A stretch of 51,526 nucleotides of DNA from Ruminococcus sp. (lineage in GTDB: Bacteria; Bacillota; Clostridia; Oscillospirales; Acutalibacteraceae), in assembly GCA_004558485.1 (NCBI GenBank), contig SFCS01000010.1, positions 1 to 51,526 of the forward strand. Direction: 5' to 3'. The notes beneath the pieces were generated by a model. That model saw nothing but the letters and a program-made list of their open reading frames with translations. It ran no database searches and was not told where the DNA came from. Each line of letters opens with the position of its first letter. The stretch's first letter is position 1. A program made the position numbers and the translations under genes. Below, one piece after another: positions 1 to 9,118 of this stretch.

Positions 1-945
1 CGCACCGACATTTTCCAGTGCTGCGGCGCTTTGTGCCGCACCGGCGGCGGACGCAGCGGCAGCGGCAGCACTTTGTCCGGCAGCAGTGGCGCTTTGCTCG
101 GCAGCGGTCGCGCTGCTCACCGCAGAGGCGGCATCCTCCGCAGCAGCGGCGGCGCTTTGCCCGGCAGCAGTGGTACTTTGTTCGGCAGCAACAGCCGACT
201 CTCCGGCAGCTCTGGCGGCGTTTTCTGCTTCCGACAGCGCCGTATTTGCAGCGGCCGCGCTTGCAGCCGCTGCCGTCGCCGCAGCGTCAGCATCCTGCTT
301 CGAAACCGCTGCCGCAGCTTCACTGTCCGACGCAGCCGACGCAGAAGCCGAAGCAGCGTTCGCAGCAGTATAGGAAGCCCCCGCTCTCGCTTCTGCCAAC
401 TCTTCACTCTGCGCGGCTTCCTGCGCGCTGGCGCCTGCCGATGACGCCGAAAGCCGAGCCTGTTCGCAATACTTAAACGATTCAGTTGCTGATTGTGCAG
501 CGGCTTTTGCCGACGCGATCGCCTCCTTGCATTTCTCGATTGTCGTCAGCACCATTTCTTTGAATTTCGGCAGCAGCGTCAGCTTTGCCGCCGCACGCTT
601 GGCAACGGTGATCTGCCCGGCAAAGGTGTACGCGATCTCGCTGCCCGACTTCGCCACAAGCCGCAGCTGTATAAGCCCGCCGCACTGCGTCCACGCGGCA
701 GGCAGCGCATAGCCAACCTTGCCGTCCGTCCCGACGGTGAGCTTGTCGGAAATGTCGTAGTTTCCCGCCGCGTCTACCATCTCAAGATAAAAGTCATACG
801 ACCGAAACCCCGACAGCTTGTCATCAGACGGCAGAACGAAATACACCTTCGTCGCCCCGTCGTCCCCCTGCACGCCCGCCTCCTGCGGAGAAGATGGCGA
901 TACATGCAGGTTGTTATCAACTGTGAAGTTTATTGTTCGTATCAT
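1..945 (-). CDS. Phage baseplate/tail-fibre N-terminal protein, partial
   Basis: The frame is open from the ATG at 945 to the window edge, giving 315 codons with no stop. A ribosome-binding site (GAGGTG) precedes the ATG, 9 nt after the stop of the 2,316-residue gene. Residues 1 to about 150 form a beta-rich domain resembling the N-terminal attachment domain of BppU-like baseplate or tail-fibre proteins. From about residue 165 onward the protein is an alanine/serine-rich, probably coiled-coil stalk with imperfect repeats of the type AEQSxTAAGQSAAAAA. By position after the ejection-type proteins it is probably a receptor-binding or fibre component, with the receptor-binding tip beyond the window. 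The family assignment rests on pattern resemblance only. Confidence 0.8.
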   Translation of the reverse strand, partial: MIRTINFTVDNNLHVSPSSPQEAGVQGDDGATKVYFVLPSDDKLSGFRSYDFYLEMVDAAGNYDISDKLTVGTDGKVGYALPAAWTQCGGLIQLRLVAKSGSEIAYTFAGQITVAKRAAAKLTLLPKFKEMVLTTIEKCKEAIASAKAAAQSATESFKYCEQARLSASSAGASAQEAAQSEELAEARAGASYTAANAASASASAASDSEAAAAVSKQDADAAATAAAASAAAANTALSEAENAARAAGESAVAAEQSTTAAGQSAAAAAEDAASAVSSATAAEQSATAAGQSAAAAAASAAGAAQSAAALENVGA

Positions 946-954
946 GTCTACACC

Positions 955-3900
955 TCATTTCATATTCTTCAAGATCTGCTTGACCCGCTCGGTACATTCC
1001 ATGTCATCCACCAATGCCCTGTATTCCGCCTTGTTCACCTTTCCGTCGCCGTTCTTGTCGGCAAACTGTGCGTTCTTCAGCACCCGCGCCACGAAGTAGT
1101 CAGCAGCCGACACGCCTTTTTCCACTGCCTTTTCCGCCTTCTCGTTGGCGGCGGTCATATCACCCCCAGCCTTCGAGAAAACCTTGTCGGCATAGAAGCT
1201 GCGCAGACTGCTCTCCACGCGCTTTTGCTCCTTCTCGGTGAAGCTGTCGAAATACATGTTCGTCATCGCTTCCTCGATCGCCCGCTCTGCCTGCTTCTTG
1301 GCATCGGTATTGTCGGAACGGATCGCCGCGCGGATGCCGCTTTCGATCTCGGAGGCGGTCTTGCCGCTCGAAAGGAGATACTCCCGCAGCGACTGCGCCT
1401 TTTCCGTTTTCCCGCTCGCCATCGCCTTGTACAGCTGACGGTAGGTCTGCGTCATACCGACGCCGCTGCCGGCTCTGAACGAGAGAAACTCACCGTTCTT
1501 GATGTCCTCGGCGTGGTAGAGGATGCCCTTGACCGTGCTGCTGATATTCTTGTACGGAATACCGAGAGCGGACGACAAATCTTGAAACAGGCGGTTATAG
1601 GAAGCAACACTCGTAAAGTCGCTCGTGGCAATGTCGTTCAGAATGTTGCCAATCGCTTCAAGCGCATTGTCGTCCAACCCGTAATACTTCTCTCCCAGCA
1701 CCCGCGCCGCCACAACTTCATACACCTGACCGCCGAAGGGGACAAGATCGGCGATCTGCGACAGCGCCTCAAGACCCATTGCTTCGGCCATGCTCCCCGC
1801 CGTGATTTCTCCGTCGTCGTCTCGGTAGCCGTTCATGTTGTGGAACAGCGCATTTGTTATTGCCCGCAGTGCAACAAACGCAACCGTGCTCATCACCACA
1901 CTGTAAGCGGCAACCTTTGCGAATTTTTCCTTCTTCTGTTTCACATCGGCAGCGGTGACGCCGTGCGTGCCATCATTGAAATCCTTTTGACTGACGCGCA
2001 TCTCGCTATAGGCAGTTACCAGCTGATTGAGAATTTTAAGCGGCTGTGACTTGAAAAGCGTTATCAGCTTGATAAGGCTGCCCGTCTGCCGCTGCAGCTC
2101 CGAGCGATTCATGATGTGGTTGTCCGGCTGCGTTTCGAATATCACCTTATCCTGCAGCTTGCCGACCGCGCGATAGTATTCCTCCGATCCGACTTTTAGC
2201 TCCGGCCGCGTTGCCTTGATTTCCTCCTCACACCCAAACCATATCACCGCCCCCGTTGCCAGTGTGTCCGCCTTTCCGGTGAGATTGAGCAGCCATCCGT
2301 GCGTGGCATCATCCACCGCGCGATAGGCGCGCGAAATTGCCGAATTGCCCTGTCTCGCGTCTGCAATCTCCTCCATGCCGGCGATGTTGCCGAAGCTACG
2401 CGACGCCCAAGCGGCGCTGTATTTGCGCATGAGGTTATTCTGCGCTTCTCTCGCCTTTTTCCCCTTCCCGCCCAGCGCCAACGCTTTGGCAACACCTGTG
2501 GAAAAGTGCTTCTGACCGATCACCGAAGGAATCTGCAGAATGGACGAGAACTGCGACGCGAAAACGCGCGGGTTGGCGGCAATGGCGGCGCGGACAACAT
2601 TGTTACGTACAACACCGAGAACCTTGTCAAACCCTGAATCCGATCCTTTTCGCGCCCCGTTCATGTCCGCAAGCAGGTTGTCAAAGTATTCCCCCACGCT
2701 GACACCGGTCGGAAACTTCGATTTTCCGTATTTCTCGCCGAACGCCAACTGCGTGCTGTCTTTCTCTTTCTGTGCGACAAATCCGATGACCTTCGCGAGC
2801 GTTTTCGAGGTTTCCTCATATCCGTAGAATTGTGCCGTCGCCTCCAACGCCTCCTGCATTTCGTTGGTGATGTCCGTCAGCATAATAGGCAACGGAACAT
2901 CCTTACTGCGTTCCTTCAGCATGCCGAGGTTTTCCAGCGACCGATTCACGCGGATTGCTTCCACATCGTGGTGCACCAGCTCCGGCATTCTGTGCCGCGG
3001 GAAATAGTTTTTGACATAGGCGCGGGGAATGCCGTACAGATGCATAAACGGCTTATTGATGAATTTCTTTTGATAGGTGTTGAACCACTGCGCCACCTTT
3101 TCGACAAACTTCTTTTCGGCGGGTGTCATCTGCTCTGCGATTTTTTGGCGCACCGCTTCCCATTTTTGCGTTCCCTCCCGCAAAACGGCGGCATATTCCT
3201 TTTTCAGCCGCAGCTCTGTGGTCGTCGCTTCCTGTAGCTCATAGTAGGCATCCCGCACTGCCCGTCTGTCTTGATAGGCGGCTCTGTCCCCGATGGCGTC
3301 CTTGCGTTCCCGCAGCGTTTTCCCGTATGCCACCTCCGTCCCGGCGGCGGTGTCTTTGGCTCCGATTGCGTCGGCGCGCATGTCACTGCGCATTTCCGCC
3401 TGCACATCCGCCGCCGTCTCCGACTGCAGCGCGAAAACCTGCTCTTGCAGCTCCGCTTTCCGTTTGGTGGTTTCCTGCAGATCCGTATACAGTGTTTGCA
3501 GCCGTTCGGCGGTACTGCCCTTCACCGTCACCGTTTTTCCGTCGACATACGCTTGCCGGCTGCCGCTTTTATAGTAAGCATCAACATCCGGGATCCTCAG
3601 CTTCCCGACCATGATCTCGTTGCGGTTGGACTCACAGCCGAGTTGCATATACAGCGCCAGCGCCATGCCGCGCGTGATCGACACGTCATTTCCCTCTTTG
3701 TCCACAAGGTTGATGCCGTCCACCCGGTTTTTATTGTTAAAGCGCAGACCTTTCATCAGTTTCTCATCCTGCGCCGATTCCAAAAACAGGTTGTTGTATG
3801 CGGCAACCACTTCCATTTCCCGATAGGTGGACTCCTCGACAAGATACTTGCCGAGCTTCACCCATTTGGAATCCTTGTGGTATCCGCCGAGCATGTTGCA

Positions 3901-6900
3901 CACCGCAATGGGATCGCTCCAAAGCGTTTTGAAGTTTTTTAGCGCCCGCGGCAGCTCGGATGCGTTTTCCCGCAATTCCTGCAGTAGCAGCGGCATCATC
4001 TCGGCAACCGTGCATTCCTCGCCGAACACCTCGGCAGGAAATGTCTGCGCATACTCCTCGCAGTGCATCACCGCGCCGACAAGAGCGGCGCCGTAGGTCA
4101 GATCCTCCGTCGTCATGTCCGAAATCGACTTGTTTCTGATACGCTCGGTGAAATCGGAGAGGGTGGCATCCAGCTCCGGCGCATAGGCGCTTTTCAGTCC
4201 GTCGTCCTTTGCAAGATCCTTGTACAGCAGCAGCATTTCGTCAAACTGCTTTGAAAGCGCCCGCCCGCTCTCCATCGCCTTTTTGATCTCGTTTTCATAG
4301 CGCGACTGTTTACCGGTATACACGTCATCCCCCAGCTTTTCCCGCCGGTCGGCTATATACCGCTGCTTGTCCTCGACGGCGACGGAAATCGTCCGCAGCA
4401 GTTTCAGCATTGTTTCCGCGTGCCGCGCGGGGATTCTCCGCCCCTTTTTCGGGTGCAGAACGCGCGCTTCTGCTTCGTTGAGTTTTTTCTCCAGATCAAT
4501 TTCCGCCGCCTTGCGTGTGCGTTTTTCCTCCGCCGCCTGCCGCTTGGCGCGTTGCTCCTGAAGTATCTTTTCCTCTAGCGGCTTGACATAGGTATCGCGG
4601 GTATACTGATAATCCGCGCCCAAAACCTCCTTGACGGCGGCGCGTCCTCTCGCTCCCTTTTCCCACTTTTTGTCATTGTCGGCAACCGCCTCATCGGTGA
4701 GCTTGGCAAGCGCGGCGTCATATTCCGCCTCCGACAGCGTCCCGTTTTTGAAACGGCGAGCAAGGTCGGCGCGTTCTGCCGCCTGCTTTTCCTGAAACTT
4801 CGTGCGCTTTTCCGCTTTCCGACGCTGCGTCTCCTGCGTGACTTCCTCAAGCGGTGACAACTCTTCTTCGCTGTCAAACGATGCTGTTCTCTCCGCTTCG
4901 TCGAGCATGGCGTTCACGGCATCCTCCTGCCGCGTGGCGGTATAGTAGTCGTCGCTGTAGGCGTTCGCGCCCGCCCGCTCCGGCGTCTCCGCCCGCTGTG
5001 CGGTGTCCTCCCGTACGGTGCTTTCCTGCGTGTTCTCCTGTGCGGCATTTTCCTGCTGCGCTGTGTTCTCCCGCAAAGCAATGTCCGTCTCCGACTCTCC
5101 CGCAACGGCGCGCTGTGTATTTTTTTCGGAATTTTGCATATACTGACTATTGACATCACTTCTATCTTGTGATACAGTGATGTCGGTAGAGACATTGTCT
5201 GTTGGCGACAAGCCTGAGTTCGTAAGAACTCCGCCCGCCCGTTCAGCAGTGTCTCTGCCTTTTTTTGTTTCCGTTTTTGTGCTCTCCGAAACGGACAGTA
5301 CGCGGTGAACTTTATAGTAGTTTTTCCCTTCCTCCCGCACGACAACTGCCATGTTAAACCGTTCGTTGCCTATGAGAATCGGTGCTGCTATTGTTACGGT
5401 TGCATAATTGCGCTGCTTGTGATTGCTATGGCCGTCTATAACCTTTCCACGCTTGATGACCCGCTCCAGCGCCGCAAAAGCAAGAATTTCGTTTTTGTTC
5501 CGCATATAATGCAGCGCTTTCCGTAAGCGTTTCTTATCTAAGACGATGTCGCCATAAGCTTGCTTTGAAACAATATCGGGGCGTTTACTGAACAGTTCCA
5601 TCGCCCAAGTCAGAGCGTCATTTTGATCTTTGAACCGGATGTCGGAAGGAACGCTGGCTACCGGCTCCATATCTGCCAATTCTCCGGAATGCTGCTCCAG
5701 TTGTTCCTTTATAGAGGCTGTTTCGGTATCCTCTATATAACTGTACTGCACCCCCTCCCACTCTTCATCTTCATCCGCCAAACCGCCGACCGCGTCGGGT
5801 GTCTTTTCCAGCGCTTTGCGGAACAGATTTTCGGCATACTGCATCCGTGCCGCCTGTCTGCCGTTTTTGATGGCACTCATAACATAGCGTAAACGAATGA
5901 AAGTGCCCGCAAACAAACTGCCAAGCTTGCTGTCCTCTTTCGTCACGGCATCGGCAAAACCGTCCTTAAAGAGGTTATCGCCCACCCAGTTGGCGATGAC
6001 CTCTTTTTCTGCGCCTGCCGCGTCCAGCTGCTCCCCGACTGCGGTGCGGTTATTCTGCACGCGCTCCACTGCCGCAGAAAATGCCGCATCCCCCATCTCA
6101 CGACGAATCACACGGCGCAGCGAATTCCACATGGAAGTGCCCTCGATGCTGTGTGTCAGTTCGTGCTTCAAAACAAATTGCACCGCCGTATCGGTTTCGA
6201 TGGCAGCGTTGATGAAAATGGTGTCCGTCTCGCTGTCGTATGCGCCGACGGCGGCGCCGTTCCCCGTCTGCAAAATTGCCGCATCGGTGGGGACAAAGCC
6301 CACCTTTTTGGAAAACCGTGTGGAGACTGCAGCAACCGCCTCGGCTGTTTCTGCCGCAACGCCGGTGTTTGCGGCGCTTTCCCGCACCGCTGTGTCAATC
6401 TCCCGTGCCGCCATCGCCGTCTCGCTTTGGCATTGCAACACCAGCGCCCCTACTTGATAGGCGCTCGGCGTTTTTCCGGTTTTTTCCATCTTCTCTTTGA
6501 GTTTCACAGTCGTCTGGTATTCTTCACTGCTTTTCGGGTTGGAAAGCCCCAGCACCCAAAGATTGGTGATGCCACCCGGACTGTTCAGAAATTCTTTTCC
6601 GACCTTCACCGTGCGTTTTGCCTCAAGTGCTACCTGCGGGCCGTTGAGCAGCCCGGCAGACAAAGCGCCGAGCAGGGCGGAATACATTGCCTCCTCCGAG
6701 AAGGGACTGGCATCGTTCATTTCGCCGAGGATAATGTTCTTGAGTCCGTTCTCAAGAACGCTTTGCGCATCTTCTGTGAGTGCTTCTTCTCCCATGTTGC
6801 CGAGGAATTTCAAAACGGGGTTTTTGATATTTTTAGTCAAAGTCTCCCCGATTTTGGAAATACCGGGGATGCTGCCGACATAGTCAAGCAAAGCTTGGTT

Positions 6901-7905
6901 AAGGCCATCGAGAAACGCATACGCATAGGCGCGCCCCGGATCGTGTCCCCCTTCTTCGGCATACTTCAGATCGTTTCCGAACGAGGAGGCGAAAATGACC
7001 GCACTGCCGACGATCGGCGCCCCCGTCGCGGCGCCCGCTGCCATAGCAGGCGCGTTCATGGCAAAGTTTTGCCAGAGATCATACGCCGTACCGAGCACCG
7101 CGCTCTTGTCCCCGATCTGCTTCCGCTCCTCGGCGCTGACATTGTTGATCGCCTTGCTTTGATTTTGAAAGTCTCTGTTGTTACGCAACTCTGGAATGAC
7201 ATTGGCAAGCCCCGTCACGGTCGTGTTGAAACCGCTTATTGCTCCCAGTCCCGCCGCCTGTAAGAAGTTATTGTCGGCATTGCCGAAGCTCTCGCGCCAC
7301 GCGCGCTCTTTCTTTTGGAGATCCCGCTTGTCATATTCAGAGAAAAATGCATCCCTGTCCGTCAGCGTCCCGGCGTCATACTGCCGCGCACGATCCTTTG
7401 CTTTGAGCACATCGAGATAGGCGCGTGCCGCATCATAGCTGTCGAAAGTTCCGTAATTCCTGCCGGTCTTGTGGTACAGCTCGACCGCTTCCTTGTCGGT
7501 GAGCTGCGGCGTCAGACGGCTTGCATCCACCCGCGGGATAATGATGGACTTTCCGCCCTCGTCGAGGATGGTATATTTTCGATCGTTCACGCCGACTGTA
7601 TACTGATCGCGCGTGTTCCACTCGCTGTCAAGCGGCAGATAGTCCTTCGAAGTGTCAATGTTGCCTCCCGCAGGGCCAAAGTTATCCTCGTGCGACATCG
7701 CCTGCCGATATGCCGGCGTGATCCTGTCATTCCGCACCGGACCGGCAACGCCCTGCGGCAGGGCCTCAGAAAACGGCCCCTTTGTTTTCGGCTCTGTCAA
7801 ACTGTCTAAAAACGCGGCCGTTTTCGGCCCAACGCTGCCGCCTTCCGCTTTCTTTTTATCGTCATTGAGCAATCCCGCGAAAAATTCATCTAAGCGTTTT
7901 CCCAT
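955..7905 (-). CDS. Giant polyvalent phage protein with zincin and nuclease-like domains
   Basis: This 2,316-residue protein is probably packaged in the virion and ejected with the DNA. Residues about 65-175 hold a module recurrent in phage internal proteins, with a patch like TGRNYGTFDSYDAARAYL. Residues 272-312 are a Gly/Ala-rich hydrophobic stretch. HELTH at residues 581-585 is a zinc-metallopeptidase HExxH motif. Residues about 780-870 resemble the LPD3/PBECR type of polyvalent-associated domain (patches GKVIDGHSNHKQRNYATVTI and NYYKVHRVL). A low-complexity linker covers about 885-1,000, followed by long charged helices. A patch YVKNYFPRH lies near residue 1,630. A single EF-hand-like loop, DKNGDGKVNKAE, is near residue 2,285. 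The ATG has an AAGGCGG ribosome-binding site. The domain names are from memory of families, whereas the motifs are directly visible. Confidence 0.8.
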   Translation of the reverse strand: MGKRLDEFFAGLLNDDKKKAEGGSVGPKTAAFLDSLTEPKTKGPFSEALPQGVAGPVRNDRITPAYRQAMSHEDNFGPAGGNIDTSKDYLPLDSEWNTRDQYTVGVNDRKYTILDEGGKSIIIPRVDASRLTPQLTDKEAVELYHKTGRNYGTFDSYDAARAYLDVLKAKDRARQYDAGTLTDRDAFFSEYDKRDLQKKERAWRESFGNADNNFLQAAGLGAISGFNTTVTGLANVIPELRNNRDFQNQSKAINNVSAEERKQIGDKSAVLGTAYDLWQNFAMNAPAMAAGAATGAPIVGSAVIFASSFGNDLKYAEEGGHDPGRAYAYAFLDGLNQALLDYVGSIPGISKIGETLTKNIKNPVLKFLGNMGEEALTEDAQSVLENGLKNIILGEMNDASPFSEEAMYSALLGALSAGLLNGPQVALEAKRTVKVGKEFLNSPGGITNLWVLGLSNPKSSEEYQTTVKLKEKMEKTGKTPSAYQVGALVLQCQSETAMAAREIDTAVRESAANTGVAAETAEAVAAVSTRFSKKVGFVPTDAAILQTGNGAAVGAYDSETDTIFINAAIETDTAVQFVLKHELTHSIEGTSMWNSLRRVIRREMGDAAFSAAVERVQNNRTAVGEQLDAAGAEKEVIANWVGDNLFKDGFADAVTKEDSKLGSLFAGTFIRLRYVMSAIKNGRQAARMQYAENLFRKALEKTPDAVGGLADEDEEWEGVQYSYIEDTETASIKEQLEQHSGELADMEPVASVPSDIRFKDQNDALTWAMELFSKRPDIVSKQAYGDIVLDKKRLRKALHYMRNKNEILAFAALERVIKRGKVIDGHSNHKQRNYATVTIAAPILIGNERFNMAVVVREEGKNYYKVHRVLSVSESTKTETKKGRDTAERAGGVLTNSGLSPTDNVSTDITVSQDRSDVNSQYMQNSEKNTQRAVAGESETDIALRENTAQQENAAQENTQESTVREDTAQRAETPERAGANAYSDDYYTATRQEDAVNAMLDEAERTASFDSEEELSPLEEVTQETQRRKAEKRTKFQEKQAAERADLARRFKNGTLSEAEYDAALAKLTDEAVADNDKKWEKGARGRAAVKEVLGADYQYTRDTYVKPLEEKILQEQRAKRQAAEEKRTRKAAEIDLEKKLNEAEARVLHPKKGRRIPARHAETMLKLLRTISVAVEDKQRYIADRREKLGDDVYTGKQSRYENEIKKAMESGRALSKQFDEMLLLYKDLAKDDGLKSAYAPELDATLSDFTERIRNKSISDMTTEDLTYGAALVGAVMHCEEYAQTFPAEVFGEECTVAEMMPLLLQELRENASELPRALKNFKTLWSDPIAVCNMLGGYHKDSKWVKLGKYLVEESTYREMEVVAAYNNLFLESAQDEKLMKGLRFNNKNRVDGINLVDKEGNDVSITRGMALALYMQLGCESNRNEIMVGKLRIPDVDAYYKSGSRQAYVDGKTVTVKGSTAERLQTLYTDLQETTKRKAELQEQVFALQSETAADVQAEMRSDMRADAIGAKDTAAGTEVAYGKTLRERKDAIGDRAAYQDRRAVRDAYYELQEATTTELRLKKEYAAVLREGTQKWEAVRQKIAEQMTPAEKKFVEKVAQWFNTYQKKFINKPFMHLYGIPRAYVKNYFPRHRMPELVHHDVEAIRVNRSLENLGMLKERSKDVPLPIMLTDITNEMQEALEATAQFYGYEETSKTLAKVIGFVAQKEKDSTQLAFGEKYGKSKFPTGVSVGEYFDNLLADMNGARKGSDSGFDKVLGVVRNNVVRAAIAANPRVFASQFSSILQIPSVIGQKHFSTGVAKALALGGKGKKAREAQNNLMRKYSAAWASRSFGNIAGMEEIADARQGNSAISRAYRAVDDATHGWLLNLTGKADTLATGAVIWFGCEEEIKATRPELKVGSEEYYRAVGKLQDKVIFETQPDNHIMNRSELQRQTGSLIKLITLFKSQPLKILNQLVTAYSEMRVSQKDFNDGTHGVTAADVKQKKEKFAKVAAYSVVMSTVAFVALRAITNALFHNMNGYRDDDGEITAGSMAEAMGLEALSQIADLVPFGGQVYEVVAARVLGEKYYGLDDNALEAIGNILNDIATSDFTSVASYNRLFQDLSSALGIPYKNISSTVKGILYHAEDIKNGEFLSFRAGSGVGMTQTYRQLYKAMASGKTEKAQSLREYLLSSGKTASEIESGIRAAIRSDNTDAKKQAERAIEEAMTNMYFDSFTEKEQKRVESSLRSFYADKVFSKAGGDMTAANEKAEKAVEKGVSAADYFVARVLKNAQFADKNGDGKVNKAEYRALVDDMECTERVKQILKNMK

Positions 7906-7927
7906 TTCTTTTGCCGCCTTTCGCCTG

Positions 7928-9118
7928 TTATTCCGAATATCCCGCTCCGGCTCCTGCGTATGCCACTCGCTTTTCGAGCCCTGTGTATTTTTTGCCGATC
8001 TGTGTAAGTGCCCCTCCGCCGTTGGCTTTTCTCAACTGACTACCAACCAAATACGCAGATGCCAGTCTCTTTTCTTCGTCACTGAGTGCGGCATATTCCT
8101 CGCCGCTCACAAGCTTATCCGCCGCCGCTTTCACCGTATCAAAATTCCCGTTGTGGAACACACTGTCCCACCATCCGAGGGTGATATCTTTGTTTTTCAC
8201 TGCACCTATCGCCTTCTGACACTTATATGCCTCCACGGCATCCTTGCCGTCCTCGCCATTTGCCGCCGCCTCGGCATATACCCTTGCATACTCCGAGGAA
8301 TACCCGCTGTTCTTCGCTTTGGTGTAGGCACTGTTGTAGCTGTTCGTTTTCTTGTTCTCGGCAGAGCTGTTGTCATACGGATACCTTGCGACAGCCGTCG
8401 CCCAGGCATCCTCCTCGGTCGCGCCCTGCTTCATCAGCGTCTGCGCATAGGCAAGGCGGTTTTTGTCATAGTTTGTCCCCGCCGTGGATCTGGCTTTCGC
8501 CTGCGCGGTCAGTGCCTCGTACCGTGCCTTCTCCACCGCTGCGGCAGCCTCCGTGTCCGCCTTATATTTTTCTGCCGCATAGGTCTGATCCGCCTCCCAC
8601 GCCTTCGCAGCGGCGGTCTGCGCGTCGCTCTGCATCTGTGCGATCGCCTTCCGATACCAGCTGTCCCGCTCGGCGTCGAGTGCAATCTGCTTTTCCGCTT
8701 TCTGTTCGGCGGCGTTAGCGCGCACCGTGTCGATGGCGCTTTTCAGCTTGTTGACATATTCCGTCTGACCGGCGCGCGTCGAGGCATCCGCGTTCTGCCG
8801 TGCGACCGTGAGAGCGGTGTCCTGCGTGCGGGAAAGCCCGCTGTCGGTGAGCCCCAGGTTTGCCATGCTCTCCTGCAGCTGTCGCCGCCCGATGAGCTCC
8901 CCGATCGTGTTCGCGTCATACGCAGACTGGAACCGCGACGGCGCCGCGTCGATGCTCTGCTGATAGGTGTTTTCCTGCGCGCCGGCACTCTGATCGATCG
9001 CCGCGCCGATCTGCCGCATGAGCTCCTCGTTGCGCTTTTTGGCGGCGGCGTTTTCCTCGTCGATCCTCTGCTGTCCGTTTTCCAAATTGGCGCGGTAGTA
9101 TTCATCATAGCTTGCCAT
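7928..9118 (-). CDS. Putative internal virion (ejection) protein
   Basis: This 396-residue protein is Ala/Glu/Lys-rich and is predicted to be largely alpha-helical coiled coil. It contains a patch, LGLTDSGLSRTQ (residues about 88-99), that recurs in small-tailed and clostridial phage proteins of this position. The ATG overlaps the stop of the nozzle gene (TAATG), so translation is coupled. It lies between the nozzle gene and the 2,316-residue polyvalent protein, which is the usual place of ejection or core proteins in podovirus-like modules. No enzymatic motif is visible. The role is inferred from context, and it could instead be a tail needle or assembly protein. Confidence 0.65.
   Translation of the reverse strand: MASYDEYYRANLENGQQRIDEENAAAKKRNEELMRQIGAAIDQSAGAQENTYQQSIDAAPSRFQSAYDANTIGELIGRRQLQESMANLGLTDSGLSRTQDTALTVARQNADASTRAGQTEYVNKLKSAIDTVRANAAEQKAEKQIALDAERDSWYRKAIAQMQSDAQTAAAKAWEADQTYAAEKYKADTEAAAAVEKARYEALTAQAKARSTAGTNYDKNRLAYAQTLMKQGATEEDAWATAVARYPYDNSSAENKKTNSYNSAYTKAKNSGYSSEYARVYAEAAANGEDGKDAVEAYKCQKAIGAVKNKDITLGWWDSVFHNGNFDTVKAAADKLVSGEEYAALSDEEKRLASAYLVGSQLRKANGGGALTQIGKKYTGLEKRVAYAGAGAGYSE

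Noticed and set aside
493..2049. Long plus-strand open frame (518 codons) opposite the fibre and polyvalent genes
   Set aside because: It is a GC-rich shadow of the minus-strand genes. It has no ribosome-binding site and an Arg/His-rich composition, and it spans two real genes.
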